From NCBI GenBank assembly GCA_019925795.1, contig CM034311.1, positions 22,132,231 to 22,196,230 of the forward strand: 64,000 bases of DNA, given 5' to 3'. Under the pieces are notes generated by a model, which saw only the letters and a program-made list of their open reading frames with translations, did not search any database and was not told the origin of the DNA. The stretch is from Dendrobium chrysotoxum (taxonomy: Eukaryota > Streptophyta > Magnoliopsida > Asparagales > Orchidaceae). The position numbers and the translations under genes were made by a program. Below, in pieces: positions 1 through 9,892 of the stretch (its first letter is position 1; each line of letters starts with the position of its first letter).

Positions 1-707
1 CTCGATTGGCCGCGTGAATAAGAGAAAAAGAAAGAAAAGCACTGGTCTTCAGCTCGGCTTCACACAAGAGAAAGCACGCGAAGATGACTGTTGCCTGCTT
101 GATCTTTCCAAAGCCGTTTGACTCCGCACCCCAAACGGAACGTCACGCGCTGGGCCACTGAACCGTGACAGATCTGCGATTTCAATTAAATGGGAGCCAT
201 TGAATCGGGTTTCTTGATTCAGGGAATGGTTTGAATTGATCAGAAAGTTGATTGGGCTTTAACTGGAATTAGATTGAACCAGTTGGGCTGAAATTGAGTC
301 CCAATCGGATTCAATTCGGCTCCATCCGGGTTAATTTGGGTCCGAGTTGATCAGACCGAATTAATTTGATGAAATCAAACTCAAATCGGCGTCGATTCAA
401 GTCGAATTGAGTTTGATAAGGCTGATATACATTAATCAGGTTCAATTGAACCTAGTCAGGTCTAATTTGACTCGATTCGAGTTGATTTGAGTTCAATTTG
501 GTCTGATCGAGTCAATTTGATGAAATTGCACTCGAATCGACGCCGGTTTGAATCAAATTAGGCTCGACAGGGGTTCAATTGGTTGATCAAGCACGGTCGA
601 GAGGCTACGAGCAAAAAATGAGGTTAACAACAATTCTACATGTAGGTTGGTTTGGTACTTCTAATAGAGAAAATATTAGAGCTTAAAATGTGCTAGGTTA
701 ATATTAT
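1..707. other. Low-complexity intergenic DNA, no gene seen
   Basis: The first ~170 bases are unique-looking and mixed in composition. From about 180 to 600 the sequence is a degenerate short-period repeat built on words such as TTGATTTGAGTT and TCGAATTGAG, the kind of text often left by old retrotransposon noncoding regions. I see no ORF, RNA gene or clear repeat boundary. Confidence 0.5.
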
Positions 708-724
708 ACTATAGCCTATGAAAT

Positions 725-1839
725 GGACTCTAGATTTTGACATTAATGTGGAATCTCCAATTGTCCCTATTTGGGTTTCTTTTCCCTGTCTATGTCCTTA
801 TCTTTTCTCCCCCCGGATTCTGTATGGTTTGGGGTCGCTGTTTGGTAGACCTTTACATAAGGATAATGTGATTGTTAATGGCTCGAGACCCTCTGTGGCA
901 CGCATATTAGTGGAATTAGATGTTACGAAACGTCGTGCTTCTCAAGTTTGGCTTGGGTCGGAGACTTGTGGTTATGCTCAATCGGTTGAAATGGATGAAT
1001 TTCCTTTGTATTGCTTTCATTGTAAATCGTTGAGCCATTTTAAGGATTATTGCTCAATCCTATATCTGAATTTGGGTGTTGCTCCTTCTATTAAAGAGGC
1101 AATCGCTACTGAAGTTTTTAATCCTCCTTTAACTAATATTCTTGTGCCTAATGTGGTTGGTTTTGATTTGGATGGGGGTGATAAATATGTTGCTAATGCG
1201 GTTCCTATTGCTTCGGGTGAGAACCCCATAGTTGATGTTATTTTCCTTGAGAAGGCTTTACCCCTGCAGTCGGGAGAGGTTGTCCTTTCTATAGCTCATG
1301 TTGATATTGGCATTGAATCCCCTTTAGTTGGAAATGAATCGTTGGTCCCCGACATGGTTGGGGCAGTGGTTGTTGAGTCTTCTTCGCATGAATGTAATGT
1401 GTCTCATGGTGATGTGGTTGTTGACCCTTATTCGAATGACTTTAAGGTGGCTCAAGGTGTTTTTTGGTAATAAGTTGATGAATGTGGGTGATAATGAACT
1501 TTGTGATGTTAATATGAGGGTGGTGAACATTGATTCTAGTGAGTTGGATCCTTCTGTTGCTTCTCCTGTGACACCTGCTGATCTGGTTGTGTCGGTCTCC
1601 TCAGTGGGATTGGGAGTGAATGAACACCTTGTTGATGTTCCAGTTGCTTTACTTTCTGTTAACGCCTTGTATGCCCATGTGGGAGTCAGATCTGGGGAAA
1701 ATGTTAAGGCGCAAATTGATTGGCTTGAATGCTCTTCATCTTCTCCTTCTGAAGATGATGAAGAGGAAGTATTTGAACAGGATGGTGGTTTGCGATGTAC
1801 TATTGTTCGGGTGGGTAAACGAAGAAAGAGGAAATCCAA
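725..1839 (+). pseudogene. LINE ORF1 remnant (DUF4283 C-terminal part plus CCHC knuckle), frameshifted
   Basis: The reading frame from 718 to 1470 encodes the second half of a plant LINE ORF1 protein: a WTLDFDI...PIVPIWVSFP segment, an RPSVARILVELDVTK segment and a CX2CX4HX4C zinc knuckle (CFHCKSLSHFKDYC, about 1015-1056). The frame breaks near the T-run at 1460-1466. The natural continuation (acidic serine-rich stretch, then a KRRKRKSKK basic tail) is in the next frame to about 1839. The apparent start codon at 718 lies in the target-site duplication, not in the element. ORF1 proteins of this type bind the LINE RNA; this copy is truncated and frameshifted and so presumed dead. Confidence 0.8.
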
Positions 1840-2251
1840 AAAAATAGCTTTTTGTGTTTGGCTTGGTGGCTGCTGCTTTGGAAGAATTCTTTTATATGGT
1901 TGGTGGGGTTTTCATCCTTCCTTTAATTTGGTGTTGTTTCTTTCCCTTTGTTTTGTGCGGGTTGCTATTGTAGTGCCAATTTTTGGTTCTTTGGTCTTCA
2001 GATTTGGATGGCACTTTTGCTCTGGATGTGATGGTTGACTGCTAGGCAAGTGTTGTTTGTCTCCTTCACTGTTTGTTTTGAGCTGATCTTCCTTTTGCTT
2101 TCTCTTGGTTTTGTATTTAGATGGATCCCGAGGCTCTTAAGTTTTATTTCAATTATTGTATTTTAGTGAGCTTTGGTGTCTTTAAGGATGTGTAATTTTT
2201 ATCTATTTTACATGTAGGCCCCTCCGTGGGGTTTTCTCAAAAAAAAAAAAA
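725..2251 (+). mobile_element. 5'-truncated, ORF2-less LINE (L1-type) insertion with 17-bp TSD
   Basis: The insertion is bounded by a perfect 17-bp direct repeat, ACTATAGCCTATGAAAT, at 708-724 and 2252-2268, and ends in a poly(A) run at about 2239-2251. These are the marks of target-primed reverse transcription. The insert starts abruptly inside LINE ORF1 (5' truncation), carries the ORF1 zinc knuckle and a basic C-terminal tail, and then goes directly into a T/G-rich 3' untranslated region. No endonuclease or reverse transcriptase is present, so it was copied from a source lacking ORF2, or ORF2 was lost before insertion. The perfect TSD and intact tail suggest a fairly young insertion. Confidence 0.88.
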
Positions 2252-2268
2252 ACTATAGCCTATGAAAT

Positions 2269-3297
2269 AGGACATACACACTGTCTATACTAGATAGTGT
2301 TAAGCCTGTTTTAGGAGGTGGAACTAGCACCTGTGAAGAAGAAATTGAGAGAATTGAATTTTTTTAATAATTTGAAGAACAATTCATTATTCTTGAAGGT
2401 AAAATATTGGAGTTTGAAAGAGGGATGCACATAACCTATCCTGGACATTATTTTACTAGATCCTGTGAAGGGAGAATTACACACTACTTAAGAGAAGAGG
2501 AGAGAGAGAGAGAGAGAGAGATAAAAATTAAATAAAAATTATTAAAAATAGATCTTGATGGAGTCCCCAAAATTATTTTTTGATATTTTAGACTCAATGT
2601 TGACACTTTCGGAGCCCAATGAATCCTCTATAATTAAAAAAAATGAAAAAAAAATCCTCTATAATCAAATTCAAGCATAATTAAAGAATTCAGAGTATAA
2701 TTTTTCAACAATTTTTGCTCTAATCAACACATAGACTTTATGAAACCTAAAATCATAATTAAGAAAAGTTTATTTGGTTCCCGATGGGAGGTATACGTTA
2801 ACATCTAGGGTGCTATCACAAATTATAATTTTTTAATTAAAATATTGCGCTGCAATAATTTTAAAGGTTTAAAATATATTTTTGTATAAAAAAAGCTTCG
2901 TCGTTTGAAAATAGGGTGGCAAATGATACATTTCTAGAAAGTTCACATGATCGACATGAATCTCCATGCAATATTTGAATTAAAAGCTTCTGAAATTAAA
3001 TCTGGGACTAATTGAACTCCAATTTCAATTAACTTATAATCGATCTAAATGTATTGATGAGACAAACCATTTGACACAAACTGATCTGATCTGATCTGAT
3101 CTCAAATGAGCTCAAATCAAGCATGTGAAATATATTTGAAAACTTCTAAATATTAATTGAAGGACCAAACTATCTCCAATTCTAGAGTGATTATAATTAA
3201 ATTAAGCATCTCAAAGTGACTAATCTAATGAGTCCAAATCATTCAATTCTGTCATCATTAAGACATTCAAATATTTGATAAAATATCTTTGATTAAT
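2269..3297. other. AT-rich intergenic DNA with small microsatellites
   Basis: No gene seen. It contains an (AG)n microsatellite at 2500-2521 and a (GATCT)n-like run near 3082-3104. The rest is unstructured AT-rich DNA into which the Gypsy-type element at 3303 inserted. Confidence 0.6.
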
Positions 3298-3302
3298 GGA
3301 AT

Positions 3303-4328
3303 TGTTGCGGACTCAAATATACGCGGCGATAGAGTTTAAATTTCCGTCTCAGCGTTGTACGTATATCCAGCACACAAATAGAAGAATGAAATAACACCAG
3401 GATTTTTACGTGGAAAACCCTGGAAAGGAAAAAACCACGGGGCCACGCCCAGTTGAAAGAGTTCCACTAGTGTCGTTTGAAGTACACGAGGCTGATCCGT
3501 CCTTTAAATTCAGGAATCAGATTACAATGAGTATCAGTTACAAGGACAAGCAGAGTTCCGACGTCACTCGGGGTGTCGAGCAGAATTCCGGCGTCACTTG
3601 GAAAGAAGTCCGGCGTCGGGTAGAATTCTGGCGTTGGGCAGAATTCCGACGTTGCTCCCGTGTCGGGCAGAGCTCCGGCGTCCCTCCGGCGCCTGGTGGT
3701 GCTTTGGTGGTGTTCCGGCAGTGTTCCGGCGGAGTTCCGGCGGTGTTCCGGCGGTGGTCGAGGAGGAGTTATTCCCTCCTAGACTTCTCTCCTCTTCTTC
3801 TTCTCTTTCTTCTCTTCTTCTCTTCTTGGCTTGGGTCCCCTCTTAAGAGAAATGAGGGGCTATTTATAGTTTTTCTGGAGTGGCATAGCCCGTAAATATG
3901 TGAGGGATCAAGGGCAAATAAGGAGTGATCCGGATGAACGGTCGATATTGAATCCCTTGATCGTGAACCGTTTATCAAGCATTTGAAGGTCTTAATGATA
4001 TCAGAATTCTGCGATCTTGGACTCGTTGGATTCGTCTCGTTGAGCCGCTCGATTCGAGTATAAGCTCGTCAAAATCGGAGACCGTTTGGTAACCCAAATT
4101 GCTGTTTGATGCTTCCAACAGCACTTCGGGTACTTGATTTGGACTCGTTTGGGCTCGGCTCGAGTCAAATTTGGTGTTGTTGGATTCGTATTTCCGAGAC
4201 GCTCAGTTCGACTGTAAGCTTGCTGAAATTGGAGTTTAAATAGTCTCCGAATTAATTTTTGAAGTTTCCAACTTGAGTTTTTCCTCGAGATTCGTGCCCG
4301 ATCAAGATAATTTTCCGATGACGTATCA
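3303..4328 (-). repeat. 3' LTR of the Gypsy-type element
   Basis: On the minus strand it begins TGATACGTCATC and ends GTCCGCAACA. Read by eye, it matches the other LTR base for base. It includes a TATA box (3860-3869) and a ~21-bp minisatellite (about 3550-3760) made of variants of AGAATTCCGGCGT. An uninterrupted plus-strand frame across 3410-3895 is an artefact of this repeat, present in both LTRs, and not a gene. Confidence 0.93.
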
Positions 4329-4343
4329 GTTGCCCCCCTATTT
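4329..4343 (-). other. Polypurine tract of the Gypsy-type element
   Basis: Read on the minus strand, AATAGGGGGGCAAC directly abuts the first base of the 3' LTR. It is the expected purine-rich primer for plus-strand synthesis. Confidence 0.7.
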
Positions 4344-4559
4344 TTGGACGTCAAAGCTCCAGGAGTCCAAAAATATATGTGTCGGCTTTTCACTTTGGCA
4401 AAATCGCAAAAATTTGCGTTCCAAAAATTAAATGTTTGCTCGAACTTGATCATAGAGGCCCCGTTGAGCTCCGAAAGTGTCAAAATTGAGTCCGGAACGT
4501 CGAAAAACGTGTCCGGGGACCCCAAAAACGTCGAATTTGGACCGTCCGGGCCCGAAATT

Positions 4560-4640
4560 GGAGCCCGGGAACGCGTAGGCGGCCGAACCGGCCGGCCGGC
4601 CGGCCGGCCGCCGCCGGCGGCGGCGCCCGCGCCAGCGGGC
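4560..4640. other. GC-rich (GGCC)n/(GCC)n block near the PPT
   Basis: An ~80-bp island of GGCCGGCC repeats and GCC/GCG triplets sits in otherwise moderate-GC DNA between the PPT and the tandem repeats. It is flanked by a run of AAATTCCAAAAA-type words (4738-4805). Confidence 0.6.
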
Positions 4641-4890
4641 GCGTCTGCCCGCTGAACCGCGTGGAACCGCGCGGGGAGCGGTTTTATTAAAAAAATATAT
4701 ATATATATTTTTTTAACTGTGGGCCCCACATGGTTTTAAAAAATTCCCAAAAATCCCAAAAAATTCCAAAAAATTCCGAAAAAATTCTGAAAAATTCAGA
4801 AAAATTCGGAATTTCTTCTAGAAGCTCTCTCCCTCCAAATTTCAAATATTTTCCCCCTCTTTTTCTTCAATAACTCCCTCTCTTTTCATC

Positions 4891-4900
4891 CTATAAATAG
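4891..4900 (+). promoter_or_regulatory. Plus-strand TATA-like box inside the Gypsy-type element (antisense to it)
   Basis: CTATAAATAG lies in a pyrimidine-rich plus-strand context and is followed by GACCCCCTGGGGTAGGGGTC. It mirrors the TATA context of the element's own LTRs but points the opposite way. It could be part of a captured LTR or promoter. Activity is unknown. Confidence 0.3.
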
Positions 4901-4919
4901 ACCCCCTGGGGTAGGGGTC

Positions 4920-5390
4920 AAAATGCTCCTCTCTTCCTCCTCTCCTGGCCTTCTAGCTTTTGGCATTCTGAGGCTTTCCGCCGTTTCTAAGTAGGTGACT
5001 TTCCCTACTTGATTCGGCGCCCCTCCTTTTGCGCAGAAGTTAGCGGCTTTCTCTCTTTTTTCTCTCATTCTGGCTTTCTGACAGTTGAGGCATTCCGTTG
5101 TTATTCAGTAGGTGATTTTCCCTACTTGAGACAACGCCCCTCCTCTTGTACAGGAGATAGAAATTTCTCTCTTCTCTCCTCTAGTTTCTGGCATTTTGAG
5201 GCATTCCGCTGTTTTTGAGTAGGTGATTTTCCCTACTCGACTCGGCGCCCCTCTCTTTGCGCAGAAGTTAGCGGATTCCTCTCTTCTCCCCTCTAGCTTC
5301 CGGCATTTTGAGGCCTTCCGCTGTTTTTAAGTAGGTGCCTTTCCCTACTTGATTCGGCGCCCCTCCTTTTGCACAGAAGTTAGAAATTTC
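4920..5390. repeat. ~112-bp tandem repeat, about four copies, inside the Gypsy-type element
   Basis: AGGTGAYTTTCCCTACT recurs at 4993, 5110, 5221 and 5333 (spacing 117, 111 and 112). Each unit also has CGGCGCCCCTC, a CAGAAGTTAG block and GGCATTTTGAGGC. The units are diverged from each other, unlike the LTRs, so the array is older than this insertion. Confidence 0.8.
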
Positions 5391-5409
5391 TTTTCTTTTT
5401 CATTCCTTC

Positions 5410-6030
5410 ATGTGGAGGTGAGATGTTAGTCGGAGGGAGTCTGACGGCGGTCAGCGGCCGGGTGGTGGTCCAACGATGGTCGGGCTGAAGTCCGGCGGCG
5501 ATCAGCGGCCGGGTGGAAGTTCGGCGGCGGGAAGAAGTATGGCGTCGGGTAGAACTCCGACGAAAATCTGTCGGCCAGAAGAAGTCCCACGACGGGTAGA
5601 AATTTGGTGTTGGGTAGAAGCCCGACAAACATCTGACGACAGGCAAAAGTCCGATGTCACGTAAAAGTACAGCATCAGGTAGATATCCGACGGGGGTCTG
5701 ACGACTGGCAGAAGTCCGACGTTGGGTAGCATTTTAGCGTCGAGTTGAAGTCCGACGAGGGTCTGACGACGTGTAGAAGTCCTCCAACGGGAGGAAGCTC
5801 AGCATCGAATAGAATTTCGATGTTAGTTTGTTGATGATGGACGATCGGGTGGAAGTCCGTTGGCAGTCAACGACCAAGTTGGGAGCAGGAGGAGAGAGTT
5901 CAACGGTGCTGCTATCAGCAGTTGAACGAGAAGCCGATGATGGCTGATATGAAGTAAAGGACCGCCGGCAGATATCCGACGAAGGGTTGATAATGGCGGG
6001 TGTCCAGTGATATTGTGTTAAGGCAATATT
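5410..6030. repeat. Degenerate ~21-bp minisatellite resembling the LTR minisatellite
   Basis: Variants of GTAGAAGTCCGACG and TCTGACGACG recur every 20-25 bases. The same style of word (AGAATTCCGGCGT, AAGTCCGGCGTCGGGTAG) makes up the minisatellite in the LTRs. It lies in the noncoding part of the Gypsy-type element, between the 112-bp and 86-bp arrays. Confidence 0.65.
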
Positions 6031-6460
6031 CATCCATACTGAAGCGTGCCAACATCAGATATTACTGGATCAAGGGGCCGAAGGAGGGTGATATGCCAAC
6101 ATTTTGGCAATATATTAACACCGAGTGGAGATCCGATGATGATCCAGTTATGTCCTTTCTTTGAAGGAGCAGTTGTAGGAGATGCTTGCGTGCAGTAAGG
6201 GAGAAGTCACTTAAATCCACCAAGGATATTTGACTGTGTTAAAGTTACTTGTTACTGGATGATACTAGCTTGTATGAGTGTCACCAGTGTACCTTTTGAT
6301 TTCAACTTCTGGCGAGAATAAATGTACACCTGAATCTGGATTTATGTAACTCCAATGATATTGTATATGAAATGAGGATTTGTCCCCTAGAGGGACCTGA
6401 ATTGTTATTGCATCTGTAAGACATGCTTTGTGCTTTTGATGTATTATTAGTCTGAACGAA

Positions 6461-6900
6461 TGTGAGAGACATCCTTTTAGGATGTTTGACATATTTGAGA
6501 CTGTAGGTCAAAGCCCTTGCTTGATGACGTTAACATGTATGAAAAAGGTCGAGAGAATCCACCAAGGATGTGAGACCTATCCGAGATTGTATGTTGGAGC
6601 CTTTGCTCGACGACGTTAACCTGTATAGAAGAGGTCGGGAGAATCCACCAAGGATGTGAGACCTATCCGAGGTTGTATGTCGGAGCCTTTGCTCGACGAC
6701 GTTAACCTGTATGGAAAAGGTCGAGAGAATCCACCAAGGATGTGAGACCTATCCGAGGTTGTATGTCGGAGCCTTTGCTCGACGACGTTAACCTATATGG
6801 AAGAGGTCGGGAGAATCCACCAAGGATGTGAGACCTGTCCGAGGTTGTATGTCGGAGCCTTTGCTCGACGACGTTAACCTGTATGGAAGAGGCCGGATCG
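6461..6900. repeat. 86-bp tandem repeat, five copies, inside the Gypsy-type element
   Basis: The word GGTCG(A/G)GAGAATCC recurs at 6547, 6633, 6719 and 6805, with a variant at 6891, so the period is exactly 86 bases. A diverged unit precedes these (6461-6546). Each unit carries GTTGTATGTCGGAGCCTTTGC and GACGACGTTAACCTGTATGG-type blocks. No coding function is evident; it is part of the long noncoding stretch downstream of gag. Confidence 0.88.
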
Positions 6901-7238
6901 AATCCCCCTGGGATCGATCTTCCAGTGATTGAGAAGTAATAAAGACTGCATATTTCTCGAATCAAGGATAAAGAGACTATATTTGTCAGTAGTTTTTCAC
7001 TGTCATTTGTATTCTTTTTAAAGAAAGAGACAATATCAAAACTGGACGAACAACACATTATATTACTGTAAGACAATAATTCCCTTGTACAACAGAAGAG
7101 ATACATATAGGGACAACCACATCATTCGACTTGGTAGAAATACTAAGGACATTAGAATGACATCCTACTGATCATAGAAGAGATACATGGTGACACATGA
7201 CAAGTAGTATTACTAACACAAAGGTTCAAGTTGCAGCA

Positions 7239-8810
7239 TTACTCAATCTCACCAACCATTTGAATATTATTCAATGGTTGTCTTTGTTGTTGTTGATTTT
7301 GCCCCCCAGTGGGGCGAGCTTCTTCTCGGGTAGGTGGGTTCCCAATAAACTGTCGAAGATAGCCCTGGCGGATAAGTCTTTCAATCTCATCCTTAAGTTG
7401 CCGACATGCTTCAGTAGTGTGGCCACGACTACGATGAAAGTGACAGTACTGATCTTGATTTCCTGTATTTGGCTTCGAAGGATGCGGCCATTTCACTTTG
7501 TCCTGATCTTGAATCGCCATTAACATATTTTCTTGAGATGTGTTGAGCGGAGTGTACTCTTTCTCCTGCCGAGGTTCTCGTTGTGGTAATGGGGGCCTAG
7601 GAGGTAGATTGCTATTCCCTTGCTTTTTCCATTGTAAGGAAGAATTATCCATCCCAGGAGCACCTTTGCACTTCCCATTTGTCTGCTCGAACTGCTTTCT
7701 GTGAGCATTTATGGCTTCATCTGCGGAGATTTGTGCCTCCACACGATGAATCAGGTCGGCATACGAAGGGACCGTGTCTCGCATAAGTGCTGAGTAGAAG
7801 GGGCCCGGACGAAGCCCTCCGAGGAAAACGCCTCTAAGTAACTCGGGATCTACTCCCGGAATTTGACGAGCTTCAGTAGAAAATCTCTTGAAGTATTCCT
7901 TGAGGGACTCACTTTCATTCTGACGGATCCCCGAGAGGTGAGAAGAGTCCTTAGTAATTCTCCGATTGGCGACAAATTGTTCGACGAACACTTTTGCCAA
8001 TTTGACGAACATTGGAATGGTTCCGGCTGGAAGCGAATAGAACCATGTTCGAGCTTGTCCTTTGAGGGTGGCAGGAAAGACCTGACAGAGGAGCGCGTCT
8101 GAGGCTCGCTGGATATGCATAATTGTTCGATAATGATCGATATGCTCGTACGGGTCAGTTGTCCCGTCATAGGGGTCGATGTTCGGTAGTTTGAATCCTG
8201 TCGGAATAGGGTGTTGAAGAATAGCTTCCGTCAGGGGTGACGAATCTTGGAAGTCCCACTGATGAAGAGGTTGCCTTACGCCTCCTATAGGGAACTCTTC
8301 TCGAACCAATCGTCGCAGTTCGTGGCGTAGGGTATTGCGAGGGAGCTCAGCAATGTGATGTTGGGCTAGCTCCTCAGGGAGGTCTTGAGGAAGGAGAGAT
8401 TGCCGACCTGTGTGCGGAGGATGGGTAGAACTTGCTGTATCAGCCAGTTCGTTATCTTGATGTGACTGCGAACGCCTCCTGGGTGGAGGAAGAGGAATCT
8501 CAGCTTGAAGATGTTCGATTTGAACAGCTTCAACACGTGGCGGATCTCGAGGGAGAAGAACCTCCTCCTGAGGTGCTAGGGTCGGTTGTCGAGTCTCTCG
8601 CAGGAGGTGTAGGATCTCGTTTTGAGATTCTTCCATCTTTCGGATTCGCTCCTCCAAAGAAGGCCCTGAGGTTCCTTCTCCAGCAATGTGTTGCCCCCCA
8701 GGAAGAAAGGAGGCAGAAACTTGATGTCCACGATTTATAGACTGGTTTCTGGATTGGGGAGAGTGGGAGCGGGAGGCTCCTATGAGGCGATTGCTACGCC
8801 TATTGACCAT
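7239..8810 (-). CDS. Gypsy-type Gag polyprotein, intact 523-aa ORF
   Basis: The only long ORF of the element. An N-terminal basic and Gln/Pro-rich region (residues ~1-200) precedes a retrotransposon gag core. The core starts around FKLPNIDPYDGTTDP (~205) and includes QVFPATLKGQARTWFYSL and LKEYFKRFSTEARQI (~245-320). Near residue 460 is a CX2HX4HX4C variant knuckle (CHFHRSRGHTTEAC), followed by LKDEIERLIRQGYL. This knuckle and tail are typical of Gag from plant Tat-like Ty3/Gypsy elements. Gag packages element RNA into virus-like particles. The start is the first ATG after the short leader (~50 bases from the LTR). The frame is unbroken, and no protease or polymerase follows. Confidence 0.9.
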   Translation of the reverse strand: MVNRRSNRLIGASRSHSPQSRNQSINRGHQVSASFLPGGQHIAGEGTSGPSLEERIRKMEESQNEILHLLRETRQPTLAPQEEVLLPRDPPRVEAVQIEHLQAEIPLPPPRRRSQSHQDNELADTASSTHPPHTGRQSLLPQDLPEELAQHHIAELPRNTLRHELRRLVREEFPIGGVRQPLHQWDFQDSSPLTEAILQHPIPTGFKLPNIDPYDGTTDPYEHIDHYRTIMHIQRASDALLCQVFPATLKGQARTWFYSLPAGTIPMFVKLAKVFVEQFVANRRITKDSSHLSGIRQNESESLKEYFKRFSTEARQIPGVDPELLRGVFLGGLRPGPFYSALMRDTVPSYADLIHRVEAQISADEAINAHRKQFEQTNGKCKGAPGMDNSSLQWKKQGNSNLPPRPPLPQREPRQEKEYTPLNTSQENMLMAIQDQDKVKWPHPSKPNTGNQDQYCHFHRSRGHTTEACRQLKDEIERLIRQGYLRQFIGNPPTREEARPTGGQNQQQQRQPLNNIQMVGEIE

Positions 8811-8840
8811 CGTAGCAATACTTGAAGTTGTGGGATAAGT

Positions 8841-8861
8841 TTCCCACAGACGGCGCCAAAC
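8841..8861 (-). other. Primer-binding site of the Gypsy-type element
   Basis: Immediately inside the 5' LTR the minus strand reads GTTTGGCGCCGTCTGTGGG. TGGCGCCGT-type binding sites are common in plant Gypsy elements and match the 3' end of plant tRNA-Asp over about nine bases. I cannot fix the exact tRNA without a tRNA set. The gag start codon lies only ~50 bases further on. Confidence 0.75.
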
Positions 8862-9887
8862 TGTTGCGGACTCAAATATACGCGGCGATAGAGTTTAAAT
8901 TTCCGTCTCAGCGTTGTACGTATATCCAGCACACAAATAGAAGAATGAAATAACACCAGGATTTTTACGTGGAAAACCCTGGAAAGGAAAAAACCACGGG
9001 GCCACGCCCAGTTGAAAGAGTTCCACTAGTGTCGTTTGAAGTACACGAGGCTGATCCGTCCTTTAAATTCAGGAATCAGATTACAATGAGTATCAGTTAC
9101 AAGGACAAGCAGAGTTCCGACGTCACTCGGGGTGTCGAGCAGAATTCCGGCGTCACTTGGAAAGAAGTCCGGCGTCGGGTAGAATTCTGGCGTTGGGCAG
9201 AATTCCGACGTTGCTCCCGTGTCGGGCAGAGCTCCGGCGTCCCTCCGGCGCCTGGTGGTGCTTTGGTGGTGTTCCGGCAGTGTTCCGGCGGAGTTCCGGC
9301 GGTGTTCCGGCGGTGGTCGAGGAGGAGTTATTCCCTCCTAGACTTCTCTCCTCTTCTTCTTCTCTTTCTTCTCTTCTTCTCTTCTTGGCTTGGGTCCCCT
9401 CTTAAGAGAAATGAGGGGCTATTTATAGTTTTTCTGGAGTGGCATAGCCCGTAAATATGTGAGGGATCAAGGGCAAATAAGGAGTGATCCGGATGAACGG
9501 TCGATATTGAATCCCTTGATCGTGAACCGTTTATCAAGCATTTGAAGGTCTTAATGATATCAGAATTCTGCGATCTTGGACTCGTTGGATTCGTCTCGTT
9601 GAGCCGCTCGATTCGAGTATAAGCTCGTCAAAATCGGAGACCGTTTGGTAACCCAAATTGCTGTTTGATGCTTCCAACAGCACTTCGGGTACTTGATTTG
9701 GACTCGTTTGGGCTCGGCTCGAGTCAAATTTGGTGTTGTTGGATTCGTATTTCCGAGACGCTCAGTTCGACTGTAAGCTTGCTGAAATTGGAGTTTAAAT
9801 AGTCTCCGAATTAATTTTTGAAGTTTCCAACTTGAGTTTTTCCTCGAGATTCGTGCCCGATCAAGATAATTTTCCGATGACGTATCA
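8862..9887 (-). repeat. 5' LTR of the Gypsy-type element
   Basis: This is the second 1026-bp copy, offset exactly 5559 bases from the left LTR with no indel. It would drive transcription leftwards into the gag ORF. It is followed on the right by the GGAAT target duplication. Confidence 0.93.
9419..9428 (-). promoter_or_regulatory. TATA box of the 5' LTR
   Basis: CTATAAATAG reads on the minus strand inside the 5' LTR, about 560 bases before its end, in a position suited to define the U3/R boundary. The identical site in the 3' LTR is at 3860-3869. Confidence 0.6.
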
Positions 9888-9892
9888 GGAAT

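Larger units (their letters stand above)
3303..9887 (-). mobile_element. Gypsy-type LTR retrotransposon, gag only (TR-GAG-like), 5-bp TSD
   Basis: This is a complete 6585-bp element on the minus strand. Two 1026-bp direct repeats (3303-4328 and 8862-9887) start TG and end CA when read on the minus strand, and are flanked by a 5-bp target duplication GGAAT (3298-3302 and 9888-9892). A primer-binding site follows the right (5') LTR and a polypurine tract precedes the left (3') LTR. Between them is one long gag ORF, about 2.9 kb of noncoding DNA with tandem repeats, and no protease, reverse transcriptase, RNase H or integrase. I found no difference between the LTRs by eye, so the insertion should be very recent. 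Terminal-repeat elements with only gag (TR-GAG) are a known non-autonomous class that relies on pol from related elements. Confidence 0.93.

Noticed and set aside
3410..3895. 161-aa plus-strand ORF, repeated identically at 8969-9454
   Set aside because: It lies wholly inside the LTRs, antisense to the element, and its composition comes from the 21-bp minisatellite and a pyrimidine tract; no domain.
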